Below are positions 11,058-18,672 of a stretch of 64,000 nt of DNA, piece by piece. The position numbers and the translations under genes were made by a program. The notes beneath the pieces were generated by a model. That model was not told the origin of the DNA, did not search any database, and was given only the letters and a program-made list of their open reading frames with translations. Source of the DNA: Clostridia bacterium (GTDB taxonomy: Bacteria > Bacillota > Clostridia > Oscillospirales > CAG-272). Every line of letters starts with the position of its first letter. The first letter of the stretch is position 1. The stretch lies in contig JAFQEC010000013.1 of the NCBI GenBank assembly GCA_017415805.1, positions 1 through 64,000 on the forward strand. The letters run 5' to 3'.

Positions 11058-11096
11058 AAGCCGCCTTGCCTCCCCATTTGGATAGCAAAGCGGCTT
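11058..11096 (-). terminator. Terminator-like hairpin after the PAP2-like gene
   Basis: AAGCCGC...GCGGCTT arms around a 15-nt loop, extended by TTGC/GCAA; on the minus strand it is followed by TTTT. Confidence 0.6.
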
Positions 11097-11149
11097 CTTA
11101 TATTCTTTTTTCTGTGTTTTTGGTCTGCGCGAATGAATCGCCCCCAAAA

Positions 11150-11737
11150 TCAAAAGGTTGGTTGCATCAGAAGATAAACGGCCAGAGCGGTCAAAACGGA
11201 GCACAGCGCACCCAGCAAAAACTCACGCAGATCGTGACGTTTGAGCACGAGCGAGGCCCAAAGCGCAAGCAAAAACAGCGCAACACCGGGCACGATCGCC
11301 CTCCAGTTCCCGATAAACAGGCAGATCAGCAGGATCGGGCCCGCGATCCCACAGGCGTGTCCGCTTGCGTGAAAGGGCGTGAGCGCGTTCCAGAGCGTGA
11401 GCACCACCACCGAGAGCAGATACACGACCGCGACATAGATCAGATTCTTCCCCACTGCGGCAAGCAGGCAGTAGGCCACCGCGGCGATATAGCCCGTCAC
11501 CGAGAGCACAAAGGCCAGATTGCGCTGTGCCCTTCGACCGCCCGCGCGCCACGCGGGCACGAGCTTTTGCAGCGGATAGGCGAGCACGGGCAGGATCGCA
11601 AGACACAAAAACACAACGATCATATCCGCCGTGCGCAAAAACACTGTTCGCTCGCTATAAAGAGCAAAGAAAAGTACTGCCACCATGACGGGTGGAATGG
11701 TGAGGATCCGCACGAGCTTTGCCGCTTTTCTCGTCAT
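11150..11737 (-). CDS. PAP2-like integral membrane protein
   Basis: A 195-residue protein with about six hydrophobic segments. The stretch NALTPFHASGHACGIAGP resembles the SGH motif of type 2 phosphatidic acid phosphatases, and the overall layout matches short PAP2-superfamily proteins of Clostridia. The canonical KxxxxxxRP motif and the last His-Asp motif are not obvious, so phosphatase activity is uncertain. Start is ATG after GGAGGTGC. It stands alone between feoA and a HAD gene. A lipid- or undecaprenyl-phosphate role would be inference only. Confidence 0.7.
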   Translation of the reverse strand: MTRKAAKLVRILTIPPVMVAVLFFALYSERTVFLRTADMIVVFLCLAILPVLAYPLQKLVPAWRAGGRRAQRNLAFVLSVTGYIAAVAYCLLAAVGKNLIYVAVVYLLSVVVLTLWNALTPFHASGHACGIAGPILLICLFIGNWRAIVPGVALFLLALWASLVLKRHDLREFLLGALCSVLTALAVYLLMQPTF

Positions 11738-11812
11738 TTTGCACCTCCGCGTCGTTTCTTGTCACTTCTTGCGGTTTTCATAACCACATTTGAAAGTAAT
11801 TGAATTGTAATT

Positions 11813-11850
11813 TGTGAACATTAACGCCGCATGATACAATTGTGAACATT
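11813..11850. repeat. Short direct repeat upstream of the PAP2-like gene
   Basis: TGTGAACATT occurs at 11813-11822 and again at 11841-11850, 28 nt apart, in the only space that can hold the promoter of the PAP2-like gene. It may be a pair of regulator sites or chance. Confidence 0.35.
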
Positions 11851-11862
11851 TTGTGTACAATA

Positions 11863-11899
11863 AAGATCTCCGCAACGCATTTGGCGTTGCGGAGATCTT
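11863..11899 (-). terminator. Terminator of the HAD / membrane protein operon
   Basis: A 16-bp perfect stem (AAGATCTCCGCAACGC and complement) with a 5-nt loop just after the HAD stop codon; TTTATTGT follows on the minus strand. Confidence 0.8.
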
Positions 11900-11902
11900 G
11901 CT

Positions 11903-12514
11903 TTAATAGATTTTTTCGATCTCCAAGAGATCGCAAATGCGGTAATCGGTCGGGAAATCGGCATAAAAGCCGTCGGGATCAAACAGCACGCCCTTCATCC
12001 CTGCATTGTGGGCGGCCTCAATGTCAATATCACGGTCACCGATCATCAGCGCCTCGGCGGGATCAATGGCAAATTTTTCGCACAGGAACTCCAGTGCCGT
12101 GGGATCGGGCTTGAGGGGAAAATGATGGGATCTGTCCAGTACGTAGGTCACGTATTCGGCGATCCCCCACCTTTGAAGGATCTCCGCCACCTCGGGGCCC
12201 GAGTGCGTATAAATGTAATTCTTCTTCCCTGCCCGCACCGCGGCGGCGAGGATCTCCTTTGTCTCGGCAAAGGGGCTTTGGCGCGTCTTGGCGTATTGTG
12301 CGGCGCGCTGCACAAACGCAGGATAGAGCTCGTCATAATTGAACTGCGTATAGCTGCGGATCGCATGGCGGAAGGAGACCTTCAGCTTGGCGTACGCCGC
12401 ATCATAGTCCTCCTGCACGCCGCGCTCACGCAAAAGCTCCAGCAGAGCCTCGGCGGCCACGGGATAGGTGTCAGAGAGCGTACCGTCAAAGTCATAGATC
12501 AAATGCTTGTACAT
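11903..12514 (-). CDS. HAD-family hydrolase (phosphoglycolate phosphatase-like)
   Basis: Probably a small-molecule phosphatase. The 203-residue product has HAD motif I DFDGTLSDTYP near residue 9 (nucleophile Asp and acid Asp), a helical cap, motif II around YIYTHSG, motif III lysine and motif IV GDRDIDIEAAHNAGM. This is subclass IA architecture, as in Gph/PGP enzymes. The substrate cannot be read. It lies 25 nt downstream of a membrane protein gene on the same strand and probably shares its promoter. Confidence 0.85.
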   Translation of the reverse strand: MYKHLIYDFDGTLSDTYPVAAEALLELLRERGVQEDYDAAYAKLKVSFRHAIRSYTQFNYDELYPAFVQRAAQYAKTRQSPFAETKEILAAAVRAGKKNYIYTHSGPEVAEILQRWGIAEYVTYVLDRSHHFPLKPDPTALEFLCEKFAIDPAEALMIGDRDIDIEAAHNAGMKGVLFDPDGFYADFPTDYRICDLLEIEKIY

Positions 12515-12539
12515 TTTTTATCCCTTTTTTGATCTTTTT

Positions 12540-13124
12540 TCACTCGGGACGCCCGTTGTTCTTGACATCCTTGTTCTTTGGGATTAAAATATTAGTAGCG
12601 TGCAGGTTGTAGCTGCCGAGGATATAGCCCACCGAGCACACCACCAGCGAGGGCACGCAAATGGCAAAATACGCCCAGGAGAAATCGTGCAGCTGCAATC
12701 CGCGGAAGGGCTGTGCAAGAATGCCCATATACATTCCCTCCAGCAAGCGCGCGATGAACTGCGCCGCACCGCCGATCCCCGCACCGACCGTTCCCGATTT
12801 GAAAAATACGGTCAGCAGCGTGAGCAGCGCGAGCAGAATATTGAGCGAGTTGGCCATAGCGGCGATCGCAACGCCGCGCCACAAGCCACGAGAGGACTTA
12901 TGTGCATCGGAACGGATACCGTCCTTAGCACCGACCTCCCAGATCACGGCGTATTGCAAAAACAGGCAAAAGATCACCGCGAAAATGCTGGTAACGAGCA
13001 GCAACGTGTCGTTCCCCGACGCGGCCGAGGCCGTAGCAAGCGCCACGCCGAAGATGGCAATGGCAAACTGATTGAGGAAGAGCTTGAACATTGTATAGGA
13101 ATATTGGCTGAAAAACGACTTCAT
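12540..13124 (-). CDS. Uncharacterised five-helix membrane protein
   Basis: I do not recognise a characterised family. The 194-residue product has about five transmembrane segments (near residues 12-30, 38-60, 82-108, 118-138 and 150-172) and a charged C-terminus. The KSFFSQYSYTMFKLFLNQFA start and the EVGAKDGIRSD loop suggest a Clostridia-specific family, which is inference from general resemblance. The start is the ATG at 13124 after CGGAGGTGG; the upstream in-frame extension crosses the promoter and is not real. First gene of a likely two-gene operon with the HAD phosphatase. Confidence 0.75.
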   Translation of the reverse strand: MKSFFSQYSYTMFKLFLNQFAIAIFGVALATASAASGNDTLLLVTSIFAVIFCLFLQYAVIWEVGAKDGIRSDAHKSSRGLWRGVAIAAMANSLNILLALLTLLTVFFKSGTVGAGIGGAAQFIARLLEGMYMGILAQPFRGLQLHDFSWAYFAICVPSLVVCSVGYILGSYNLHATNILIPKNKDVKNNGRPE

Positions 13125-13149
13125 TTTTCCACCTCCGTTTCTCGACTTT

Positions 13150-13178
13150 ATTATAGCGAATTTGGCCTTTCTTTGCAA
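13150..13178 (-). promoter_or_regulatory. Sigma-A promoter of the membrane protein / HAD operon
   Basis: Minus strand TTGCAA (13173-13178), 17 nt, TATAAT (13150-13155). Because TTGCAA is its own reverse complement, the same six bases can serve the divergent recombinase promoter. Confidence 0.85.
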
Positions 13179-13201
13179 CCGATAATTCAAATGTTTACAT
13201 T
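13173..13201 (+). promoter_or_regulatory. Possible promoter of the tyrosine recombinase gene
   Basis: Plus strand TTGCAA (13173-13178), 17 nt, TACATT (13196-13201). It shares its -35 hexamer with the minus-strand promoter. The -10 box is weak. Confidence 0.5.
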
Positions 13202-13234
13202 TTGTTTCGCAAAAGATCAACGAAAGGAGCACCC

Positions 13235-14251
13235 ATGAGCCGACTTTACGCCGTACCCTTGCAGGAACTGCCGCAGACCGTGCGCGATTTCGCCGCTTAC
13301 AAATCGGGCATTCAGAACTGCTCGCCAAAGACGGTTTCGGAATACCTGCTCGATCTGCGCACCTTTTTGCGCTACATCGTCGCCACACGAGACGGGATCG
13401 ACCCCGAATCCGAGGAATTTCTCGCCATTGACATCCGCGCACTGGATCTTGCCTTCATGGGCTCGATCCGCACCTCGGAGATCTACAATTTTCTGCAATA
13501 CTCGGGCACGGTGCGCCGCAATCTCTGGGCGGCCAAGGCGCGCAAGCTGGTCTCGGTGCGGATGTTCTATCGGTATCTGGTCAACAAGACGAAATTGCTG
13601 GAAAATAACCCCGCCGCCGAGATCGAGGCACCAAAGCCCCGACGGTCCCTGCCCAAATTCCTCTCGCTTGAGGAATCCTTGCTTTTACTGGAGACCATCC
13701 GCGACGACAAGCAATCGCGCACCGTGGTGCGTGACTACGCCATCGTGACGCTGTTTCTCAACTGCGGGATGCGTGTCTCGGAGCTGGTGGGCATTGACCT
13801 GAATGACATTCAGCGTGAAATGCGCTCGCTGCGCGTGACGGGCAAGGGTGCAAAGGAGCGCATCATCTACCTCAACGAGGCGTGTCAGACAGCACTGGCC
13901 GAATATCTGCCCCAGCGGCTGGCTGACCAAAACGGCCGCTCCTCCAAGGAAAAGGCGCTGTTTTTGAGCAGCCGTCAGCAGCGCATCAGCGTCAAGACCG
14001 TACAATGGATGGTCTACAAATATCTCGATCTGGCAGGGCTTGGCGACCGCCACCTCTCGGTGCACAAGCTGCGCCACACCGCCGCCACGCTAATGTACCA
14101 ATCGGGCGGCGTGGACGTGCGCGTGCTCAAGGATATTCTGGGGCACGAGCAGCTCAACACCACACAGATCTACACCCACGTGAGCAGCGCCAGCATGGAG
14201 CAGGCCATGGCGCAAAATCCCCTGTCGGGCGTGAAACGCAAGGCAGAATAA
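13235..14251 (+). CDS. Tyrosine recombinase (XerC/XerD-like)
   Basis: Site-specific DNA recombinase, most simply the Xer enzyme that resolves chromosome dimers at dif. The 338-residue product has an N-terminal SAM-like core-binding domain (about 1-115) and a catalytic domain with the expected residues: Arg in MRVSELVG, Lys in GKGAKER, HKLRHT, LGHEQLNTTQIY with the Tyr nucleophile. ATG 13235 follows AAAGGAG by 7 nt and is preferred over an ATG 33 nt upstream. It stands alone and divergent, with no phage genes near. Whether it is XerC, XerD or a single XerS-type enzyme cannot be decided. Confidence 0.88.
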   Translation: MSRLYAVPLQELPQTVRDFAAYKSGIQNCSPKTVSEYLLDLRTFLRYIVATRDGIDPESEEFLAIDIRALDLAFMGSIRTSEIYNFLQYSGTVRRNLWAAKARKLVSVRMFYRYLVNKTKLLENNPAAEIEAPKPRRSLPKFLSLEESLLLLETIRDDKQSRTVVRDYAIVTLFLNCGMRVSELVGIDLNDIQREMRSLRVTGKGAKERIIYLNEACQTALAEYLPQRLADQNGRSSKEKALFLSSRQQRISVKTVQWMVYKYLDLAGLGDRHLSVHKLRHTAATLMYQSGGVDVRVLKDILGHEQLNTTQIYTHVSSASMEQAMAQNPLSGVKRKAE

Positions 14252-14252
14252 A

Positions 14253-14287
14253 AAAGCAGGCAGAGCGCGTTGCGCTCTGCCTGCTTT
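14253..14287. terminator. Bidirectional terminator
   Basis: A 16-bp perfect stem (AAAGCAGGCAGAGCGC and complement) with a 3-nt loop, between the convergent recombinase and lipoprotein genes. Confidence 0.85.
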
Positions 14288-14292
14288 GCTCC

Positions 14293-15732
14293 TTACAGAA
14301 TGGGCGAGGAGCTGATTTGATTGATGGTGGTGAAGGTACCGGTGGTGCTGTCGTAGGAGAATACCGTCCAGTAGCGACCAGAGCCCGAGGGCACGTAGAA
14401 GGCGTATGCGGGTTCGGTTGCAAGACCGACGTACACCTTAACCTCCGCGCCGGAGCTGGCGAGGCTACCGCCACTCGTGTATTGATGCACATAATACGTA
14501 TACACGCCGTCCCTGACGGTCACGGTAACAGTTTCCGGGCCTTCGCCATCTTGATCATCCACATCCAGCTTCGCATCACTGTTTGGTTGCCTTTTACCGT
14601 AATATACAACATAATCCGTTCCGGAGACCAGATCCGCATTCAGGTACGAATCCAGATCACTGGGCGACAAGCCCCAAGTCAGCACGATGCTCATGCTGTT
14701 CACATCAAGGCCGGCAGTGTTTGCAAGCGTCGCGTTCTGGTTTTCAATGGTTACGTTCGGCAGGATCTTGATGGCAACGGTCAGCGTGCCGAAGCGCTGA
14801 TCCTCATCCTCCAGCTCGCGCTCATCCACAAGCTGTGCGGTGTAGTTACCGGGGGCAAGCTGGCCGGTGGTATAAATACCGTTACTATCGGTATAGATCG
14901 TAGCAATGACAGGTCCCGTGGTATTGTTCAGTCCTGCGCGGATCAGAACCTTGATACCCTCGATGACGTAGCCCGTACGCGAGTTCTTGACCACGCCCGA
15001 CGCAACACCCGTCGAAGCAGAGTCGCCCGAAGCGCCCGTGGACTCAATGGCCTCAATGGCTACATTCTGCACGATGATCTGATCATACTTGACGGTCACG
15101 ATCTGCTCGACGCCGATATAGCCCTCGCAGGTGATGGTCAGCTTGTAAACGCCCGCGGTGAGCTCACCGAAGGAATACGCGCCGTTTTCGTCCGTGGTTG
15201 TCTCGGCCGACCAGGCGTTCAGGCTCGACGTGCGCTCCAGACGCACGATTGCGTTTGCGAGCTTGGAGTTGTTACCGAAGTTGGTATCGGCATCGGCGAT
15301 CAGGATGGTGCCGTTGAGCGTGTTCGAGGTCTCTTTATCCAGCACGACCGCCATGGTGCGATTGGAGGTGAGCTCCAGCGTCTTGGTGCCCGTGATGTAG
15401 CCGTCGATCGAGAACTCCAGCGTAACGGTTCCCTTCGGGACGTTCTTAAAGGAATACTTGCCGTCCTCGTCCGAGGTGCAGGTATACTCCTTTGCGCCGT
15501 GGGTGAGCTTACAGGCAACGCCTACAAGAACCTCGTTGTCGGCTTCGTCGGTGTTGTCATCGGACTCGTAAATCACGCCCTTGAGATCAAAAGGACCGTT
15601 ACCGCCATCGGTAGAGACGGGCGGCGTAGTCGGCTCGGTGGGAGCGGGCTCGGCATCGTCATCGCAAGCACAAAGAACGGCAAGCGAGAGGACCAGTGCG
15701 AGAATCAGCGCAAGGATTCTTGTGATTTTCAT
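14293..15732 (-). CDS. Lipoprotein with transthyretin-like repeats and DUF2135-like C-terminus
   Basis: A surface lipoprotein of unknown role. Residues 1-22 form a lipoprotein signal peptide ending LCAC (lipid on Cys23), followed by an acidic Pro/Thr linker. Three carboxypeptidase-regulatory/transthyretin-like beta modules follow (about 50-125, 140-230 and 250-345), each with the DEDGKYSFKNVPKG or NGAYSFGELTAG type signature. The last 120 residues (LTWGLSPSDLDSYL ... GPETVTV ... YYVHQY) resemble the DUF2135/YfaP family. No enzyme motif is seen. It is probably a structural or binding protein. It is monocistronic, with its own promoter and a long structured leader. Confidence 0.8.
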   Translation of the reverse strand: MKITRILALILALVLSLAVLCACDDDAEPAPTEPTTPPVSTDGGNGPFDLKGVIYESDDNTDEADNEVLVGVACKLTHGAKEYTCTSDEDGKYSFKNVPKGTVTLEFSIDGYITGTKTLELTSNRTMAVVLDKETSNTLNGTILIADADTNFGNNSKLANAIVRLERTSSLNAWSAETTTDENGAYSFGELTAGVYKLTITCEGYIGVEQIVTVKYDQIIVQNVAIEAIESTGASGDSASTGVASGVVKNSRTGYVIEGIKVLIRAGLNNTTGPVIATIYTDSNGIYTTGQLAPGNYTAQLVDERELEDEDQRFGTLTVAIKILPNVTIENQNATLANTAGLDVNSMSIVLTWGLSPSDLDSYLNADLVSGTDYVVYYGKRQPNSDAKLDVDDQDGEGPETVTVTVRDGVYTYYVHQYTSGGSLASSGAEVKVYVGLATEPAYAFYVPSGSGRYWTVFSYDSTTGTFTTINQISSSPIL

Positions 15733-15783
15733 TGCATTTCTCTCCTGATAATGTTTTTTGTATGGATATGTGTTTCTTTCATC

Positions 15784-15838
15784 AGCCCCGTTCCGCTTTG
15801 CGGAACGGGGCTATTTTGTCTCGGGAGAGAGACAAAAT
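15784..15838 (-). promoter_or_regulatory. Two adjacent hairpins in the lipoprotein mRNA leader
   Basis: In the roughly 130-nt leader: a 10-bp AU-rich stem at 15813-15838 (ATTTTGTCTC and complement) directly followed by a 13-bp GC-rich stem at 15784-15812 (AGCCCCGTTCCGC and complement, 3-nt loop). No U tract follows on the minus strand, so a plain terminator is unlikely. It may stabilise the mRNA, or terminate the upstream rqcH transcript weakly. Confidence 0.55.
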
Positions 15839-15868
15839 TTTCGCGACGAAATGAAAGAATACAATATA

Positions 15869-15897
15869 ATAGTAGCACTGTAAAGTGAATCTGTCAA
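15869..15897 (-). promoter_or_regulatory. Sigma-A promoter of the lipoprotein gene
   Basis: Minus strand TTGACA (15892-15897), 17 nt, TACTAT (15869-15874). Confidence 0.8.
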
Positions 15898-15970
15898 CCG
15901 TTTTGGGAAAAATCGGCACAATCCACAAAACCAAAATGCCGCTATACATCAATTTGAATATTTTTTCATT

Positions 15971-17734
15971 TTACTTTACACGCATGGCGGCGATGGCCTC
16001 ACGGTCGGGCGAAACGGTCGCGCTCCAGTTGGTGTGATAGATCACAAACCCGGGCTTTGCGCCGGGGGCCTTCTTCAACTGGCGCACAGTGGTATAATCC
16101 ACCTCGGTCAAGGGGGCCCCCTCGGCGGCCGAATAGAGCGCGGCGATGCTTGCAGCCTCGGTGAAATCCTTGGCGTCGGGCTCCTCTTTTCCCTCCAACA
16201 GCAGCACCACGTGCGAGCCGGGCATGCCTTTGGCATGGAACCAATAATCGCTCTTTGCGGCGATTTTGTGCGTAATATATTCATTTTGCAAATTGTTCTT
16301 GCCGCACAGCACCCGATACCCGCCCGAGGTGCGGTATTCCGCATATGCAGGCGCAGCCGACTTGCGCGAGCCCATTACGGCACGCATACGCGAGGCATAG
16401 CCCGCGCGCGCGAGCTCCTCGCGGATCTCCAAGAGATCGGTGGGTGTCTCGACAGTGCCCAGCGCGGTCTGCACGCTCTCCAAGTACGCAAGCTCCGCCT
16501 CGCCGAGGGCTATCTGCTTGGAAAGCTCGATCTTCGCGGTCTTGCTCTTGGTATATTTTTTATACAGTCGCTCTGCATTGGCCGAGGGGGTAAGGCGTGC
16601 ATCGAGCTCGACCGTCACTGTGCCAAAGCTCCCGTCCTCACGGCAATCGTTGTAGTCGACGAGGTCTGCCTTAGTCATTCCCCGTTGCAGCGCATAGCAG
16701 TTGGCCATGATCAGCTCGCCGCGGCGGCGGTATTCCTCACCCAGCTCGCACTGTGCGAGCTCCGTGCGCTGAAGCTCGAGCTTGTGCAGGATGCGCGTGT
16801 GCGCCTGCGTGAGCAAGCGCAGAATATCGGCCGCGCGCTGCTTGACGCGCGCCTCGCGGTCGCGTGTGCCGAACCAGATATCCAGCAGCTCCGAGGGGCT
16901 GTTCACCGTCCGACGCGCGGCGTATTGCGTGAGCTCCAAAAAGGCGTATTCCACAGGTCTGCCCTCTGCGTCCGAAGCGATGCACGGGCAAAAGCGCCCC
17001 TCGCGCACAGCGGCGAAAACTGCTGCAAAAGCACTCCGTAGCGCGCTTTTATCCACCATGCCTACGGTCGCATCGGTCGCGCCCGCCGCGCGATATGCGA
17101 TCTCGCGTGCAACGGTTGCGCTCACCCCAAGGAAGGTAGCGGTGATCCACTTGTCAATGGGGCGATCCTCGCCCGCGAGATCACGCAAGGCAGAAAATTG
17201 CTCCTCGCTCACGCCAAGCGGATCTGTCTTTTCTTGCGGGGGCGGCAGCTCATAGCGCATCCCGGGCAAAACCTGACGCTTTGTGCTGGTGGTGAAGTCC
17301 ACAGGACGCAAGACGGCAAGGATCTTGCCCTCGGCATCGGTGAACATGAGGTTGCTGTATTTCCCCATCACCTCGATGATGAGGTTTTTTTGGCAGGTAA
17401 AGCCCATCTCGTCGCGCGTTTCCCACTCCAGCGTGAGCACGCGCTCAAAGCCCTCCTGGTGCACGGAAAGCAGCTTTGCGCCCGACAGGTGCTTGCGCAG
17501 CAGCACGCAAAACAGCGGCGGATTTTGCGGGTTTTCCATGGGTATTGCCGTAAATCCCACACGGGGATTTGCCGAGCCCGCATTGAGCAGCAAGCGCTTG
17601 CCGCCCGCAAAGGTACGCATTTGCAGCACGACGGTATCGCGCTCGGGCTGGTAGACCTTCTCCACCCGTGCACCCAGCGCCACCGCGCGCAGCTCTGCGG
17701 CAACCGCCGCCAAAAATCCCGCATCAAATGCCAT
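15971..17734 (-). CDS. rqcH: RqcH, ribosome quality control NFACT-family protein
   Basis: RqcH binds stalled 50S-peptidyl-tRNA complexes and adds C-terminal alanine tails that mark the nascent chain for degradation; older names are FbpA/YloA. The 587-residue product has NFACT-N (about 1-190, with EKVYQPERDTVVLQMR), a helix-hairpin-helix and long coiled-coil region (about 200-430), and NFACT-R near the C-terminus with DYWFHAKGMPGSHVVLL. The motif known as D97-R98 in Bacillus RqcH reads E97-R98 here. It follows a NagD-like gene on the same strand by 48 nt, separated by a small palindrome. Confidence 0.93.
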   Translation of the reverse strand: MAFDAGFLAAVAAELRAVALGARVEKVYQPERDTVVLQMRTFAGGKRLLLNAGSANPRVGFTAIPMENPQNPPLFCVLLRKHLSGAKLLSVHQEGFERVLTLEWETRDEMGFTCQKNLIIEVMGKYSNLMFTDAEGKILAVLRPVDFTTSTKRQVLPGMRYELPPPQEKTDPLGVSEEQFSALRDLAGEDRPIDKWITATFLGVSATVAREIAYRAAGATDATVGMVDKSALRSAFAAVFAAVREGRFCPCIASDAEGRPVEYAFLELTQYAARRTVNSPSELLDIWFGTRDREARVKQRAADILRLLTQAHTRILHKLELQRTELAQCELGEEYRRRGELIMANCYALQRGMTKADLVDYNDCREDGSFGTVTVELDARLTPSANAERLYKKYTKSKTAKIELSKQIALGEAELAYLESVQTALGTVETPTDLLEIREELARAGYASRMRAVMGSRKSAAPAYAEYRTSGGYRVLCGKNNLQNEYITHKIAAKSDYWFHAKGMPGSHVVLLLEGKEEPDAKDFTEAASIAALYSAAEGAPLTEVDYTTVRQLKKAPGAKPGFVIYHTNWSATVSPDREAIAAMRVK

Positions 17735-17754
17735 TTTTTCTCTCCTTCAAAGAA

Positions 17755-17776
17755 ACAGGCGGCGTACGCCGCCTGT
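17755..17776 (-). terminator. Palindrome between NagD-like gene and rqcH
   Basis: ACAGGCGGCGT and its exact complement, 22 nt, right after the NagD-like stop codon. The T run that follows on the minus strand is poor (TTCTTT), so it may only attenuate. Confidence 0.5.
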
Positions 17777-17782
17777 CTGCTA

Positions 17783-18610
17783 TTATGAAATGCCGAACAG
17801 GGCTTGATCCACCTCGTCCAGCGACGGATAAACGAAATCGGGCTTGTCGGCCTCGGTTGCCGCGTCCACGTCGGCCTCGGTGGTCTCACCCGAAAGAACG
17901 AGCACCGCCGTCACGCCGTGCCGCTTGCCCACGGCAATATCGGTATACAGGCGATCACCAAAGATGCACATTTCATCACAGGTGTAGCCCGTTGCCTCGC
18001 AGATCATCTCCACGGTCTCACGGTAGGGCTTGCCGAAATAGGTCGGCGTCTTGCCCGTTGCGGCCGTGACGAACGCGGCGATCGCACCGCTGTCGGGAAT
18101 GAAGCCCGTTTCGGTGGGGCAGTTGAAGTCGGGATGGGTGGAGAGATACTCCGCACCGCCGCGCACCAGGCGGCAGGCGTTATCGAGCTTCTCATAGGTG
18201 AGAGTGGTGTCAAAGCTGGTTACCACGATATCAGCACGCTCCTCGTTGCCATTTAGCATCGGGATGCCACTCTCGCGAAAGTTCTCGACCAGCTCGTCGG
18301 TGCCGACGAGATACACGCTCTTACCCGCGCGGTGACGCTTCAAAAATTCGATGGTCACGTCACCCGAGGTCATGATCTCCTCTTTTGTGGGCGAAAAGCC
18401 GAGCTTGGTCAGCTTATTTACATAAAAATCCGTGGTGTGCGAGGCATTATTGGTGAAAAAGAGCACCTTTTTGCCTGCCGCACGCAGATGGTTGATAAAG
18501 CGAATGGCAAACGGAAAGACCTGATAGCCAAGATAGATTGTGCCGTCCATATCAAATATGTAGAGCTTTTTATCGGCAATGACACGTGCATTCGGGTTTT
18601 TGAAATCCAT
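17783..18610 (-). CDS. HAD-IIA family sugar-phosphate phosphatase (NagD-like)
   Basis: Cytoplasmic phosphatase of the NagD/AraL group. The 275-residue product shows motif I FDMDGTIYLGYQ near residue 20, motif II FFTNNASHT, the conserved YFGKPYRETVE motif III lysine segment, and motif IV FGDRLYTDIAVGKRHG followed by VLSGETTEADV. These are the order and spacing of subclass IIA. The substrate is unknown; relatives hydrolyse sugar phosphates and similar metabolites. Start is ATG after AGTGAGGT. It leads a likely two-gene unit with rqcH. Confidence 0.88.
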   Translation of the reverse strand: MDFKNPNARVIADKKLYIFDMDGTIYLGYQVFPFAIRFINHLRAAGKKVLFFTNNASHTTDFYVNKLTKLGFSPTKEEIMTSGDVTIEFLKRHRAGKSVYLVGTDELVENFRESGIPMLNGNEERADIVVTSFDTTLTYEKLDNACRLVRGGAEYLSTHPDFNCPTETGFIPDSGAIAAFVTAATGKTPTYFGKPYRETVEMICEATGYTCDEMCIFGDRLYTDIAVGKRHGVTAVLVLSGETTEADVDAATEADKPDFVYPSLDEVDQALFGIS

Positions 18611-18643
18611 GATTTTGACCTCACTTTCTTATTTAACACCTAC

Positions 18644-18672
18644 ATTATAACACGCACTTGATTTTTTTGCAA
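18644..18672 (-). promoter_or_regulatory. Sigma-A promoter of the NagD-like / rqcH unit
   Basis: Minus strand TTGCAA (18667-18672), 17 nt, TATAAT (18644-18649). It overlaps the divergent pantothenate kinase promoter by 15 nt. Confidence 0.8.

Larger units (their letters stand above)
10846..11149. other. 304-nt gene-free stretch with hairpins
   Basis: No credible gene. Short open frames on the minus strand (66 and 63 codons) overlap in different frames, lack good ribosome sites and look non-native. The stretch holds the feoA leader, two related hairpins (10939-10951 and 10963-11001) that precede a C6T6 tract on the minus strand, and a terminator-like hairpin at 11058-11096. Confidence 0.6.

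Noticed and set aside
10842..11088. Two short overlapping minus-strand open frames (66 and 63 codons) upstream of feoA
   Set aside because: They use the same bases in different frames, lack convincing ribosome sites and lie over hairpins, so I treat the stretch as non-coding.
13235..14251. Integron or prophage integrase
   Set aside because: No attC-like repeats, phage genes, tRNA target or cassette array nearby; a stand-alone Xer enzyme is simpler.
14005..15888. 627-codon plus-strand open frame overlapping the recombinase and opposite the lipoprotein gene
   Set aside because: It starts inside the recombinase gene in another frame, and its peptide looks like a reverse-strand shadow of the lipoprotein gene.
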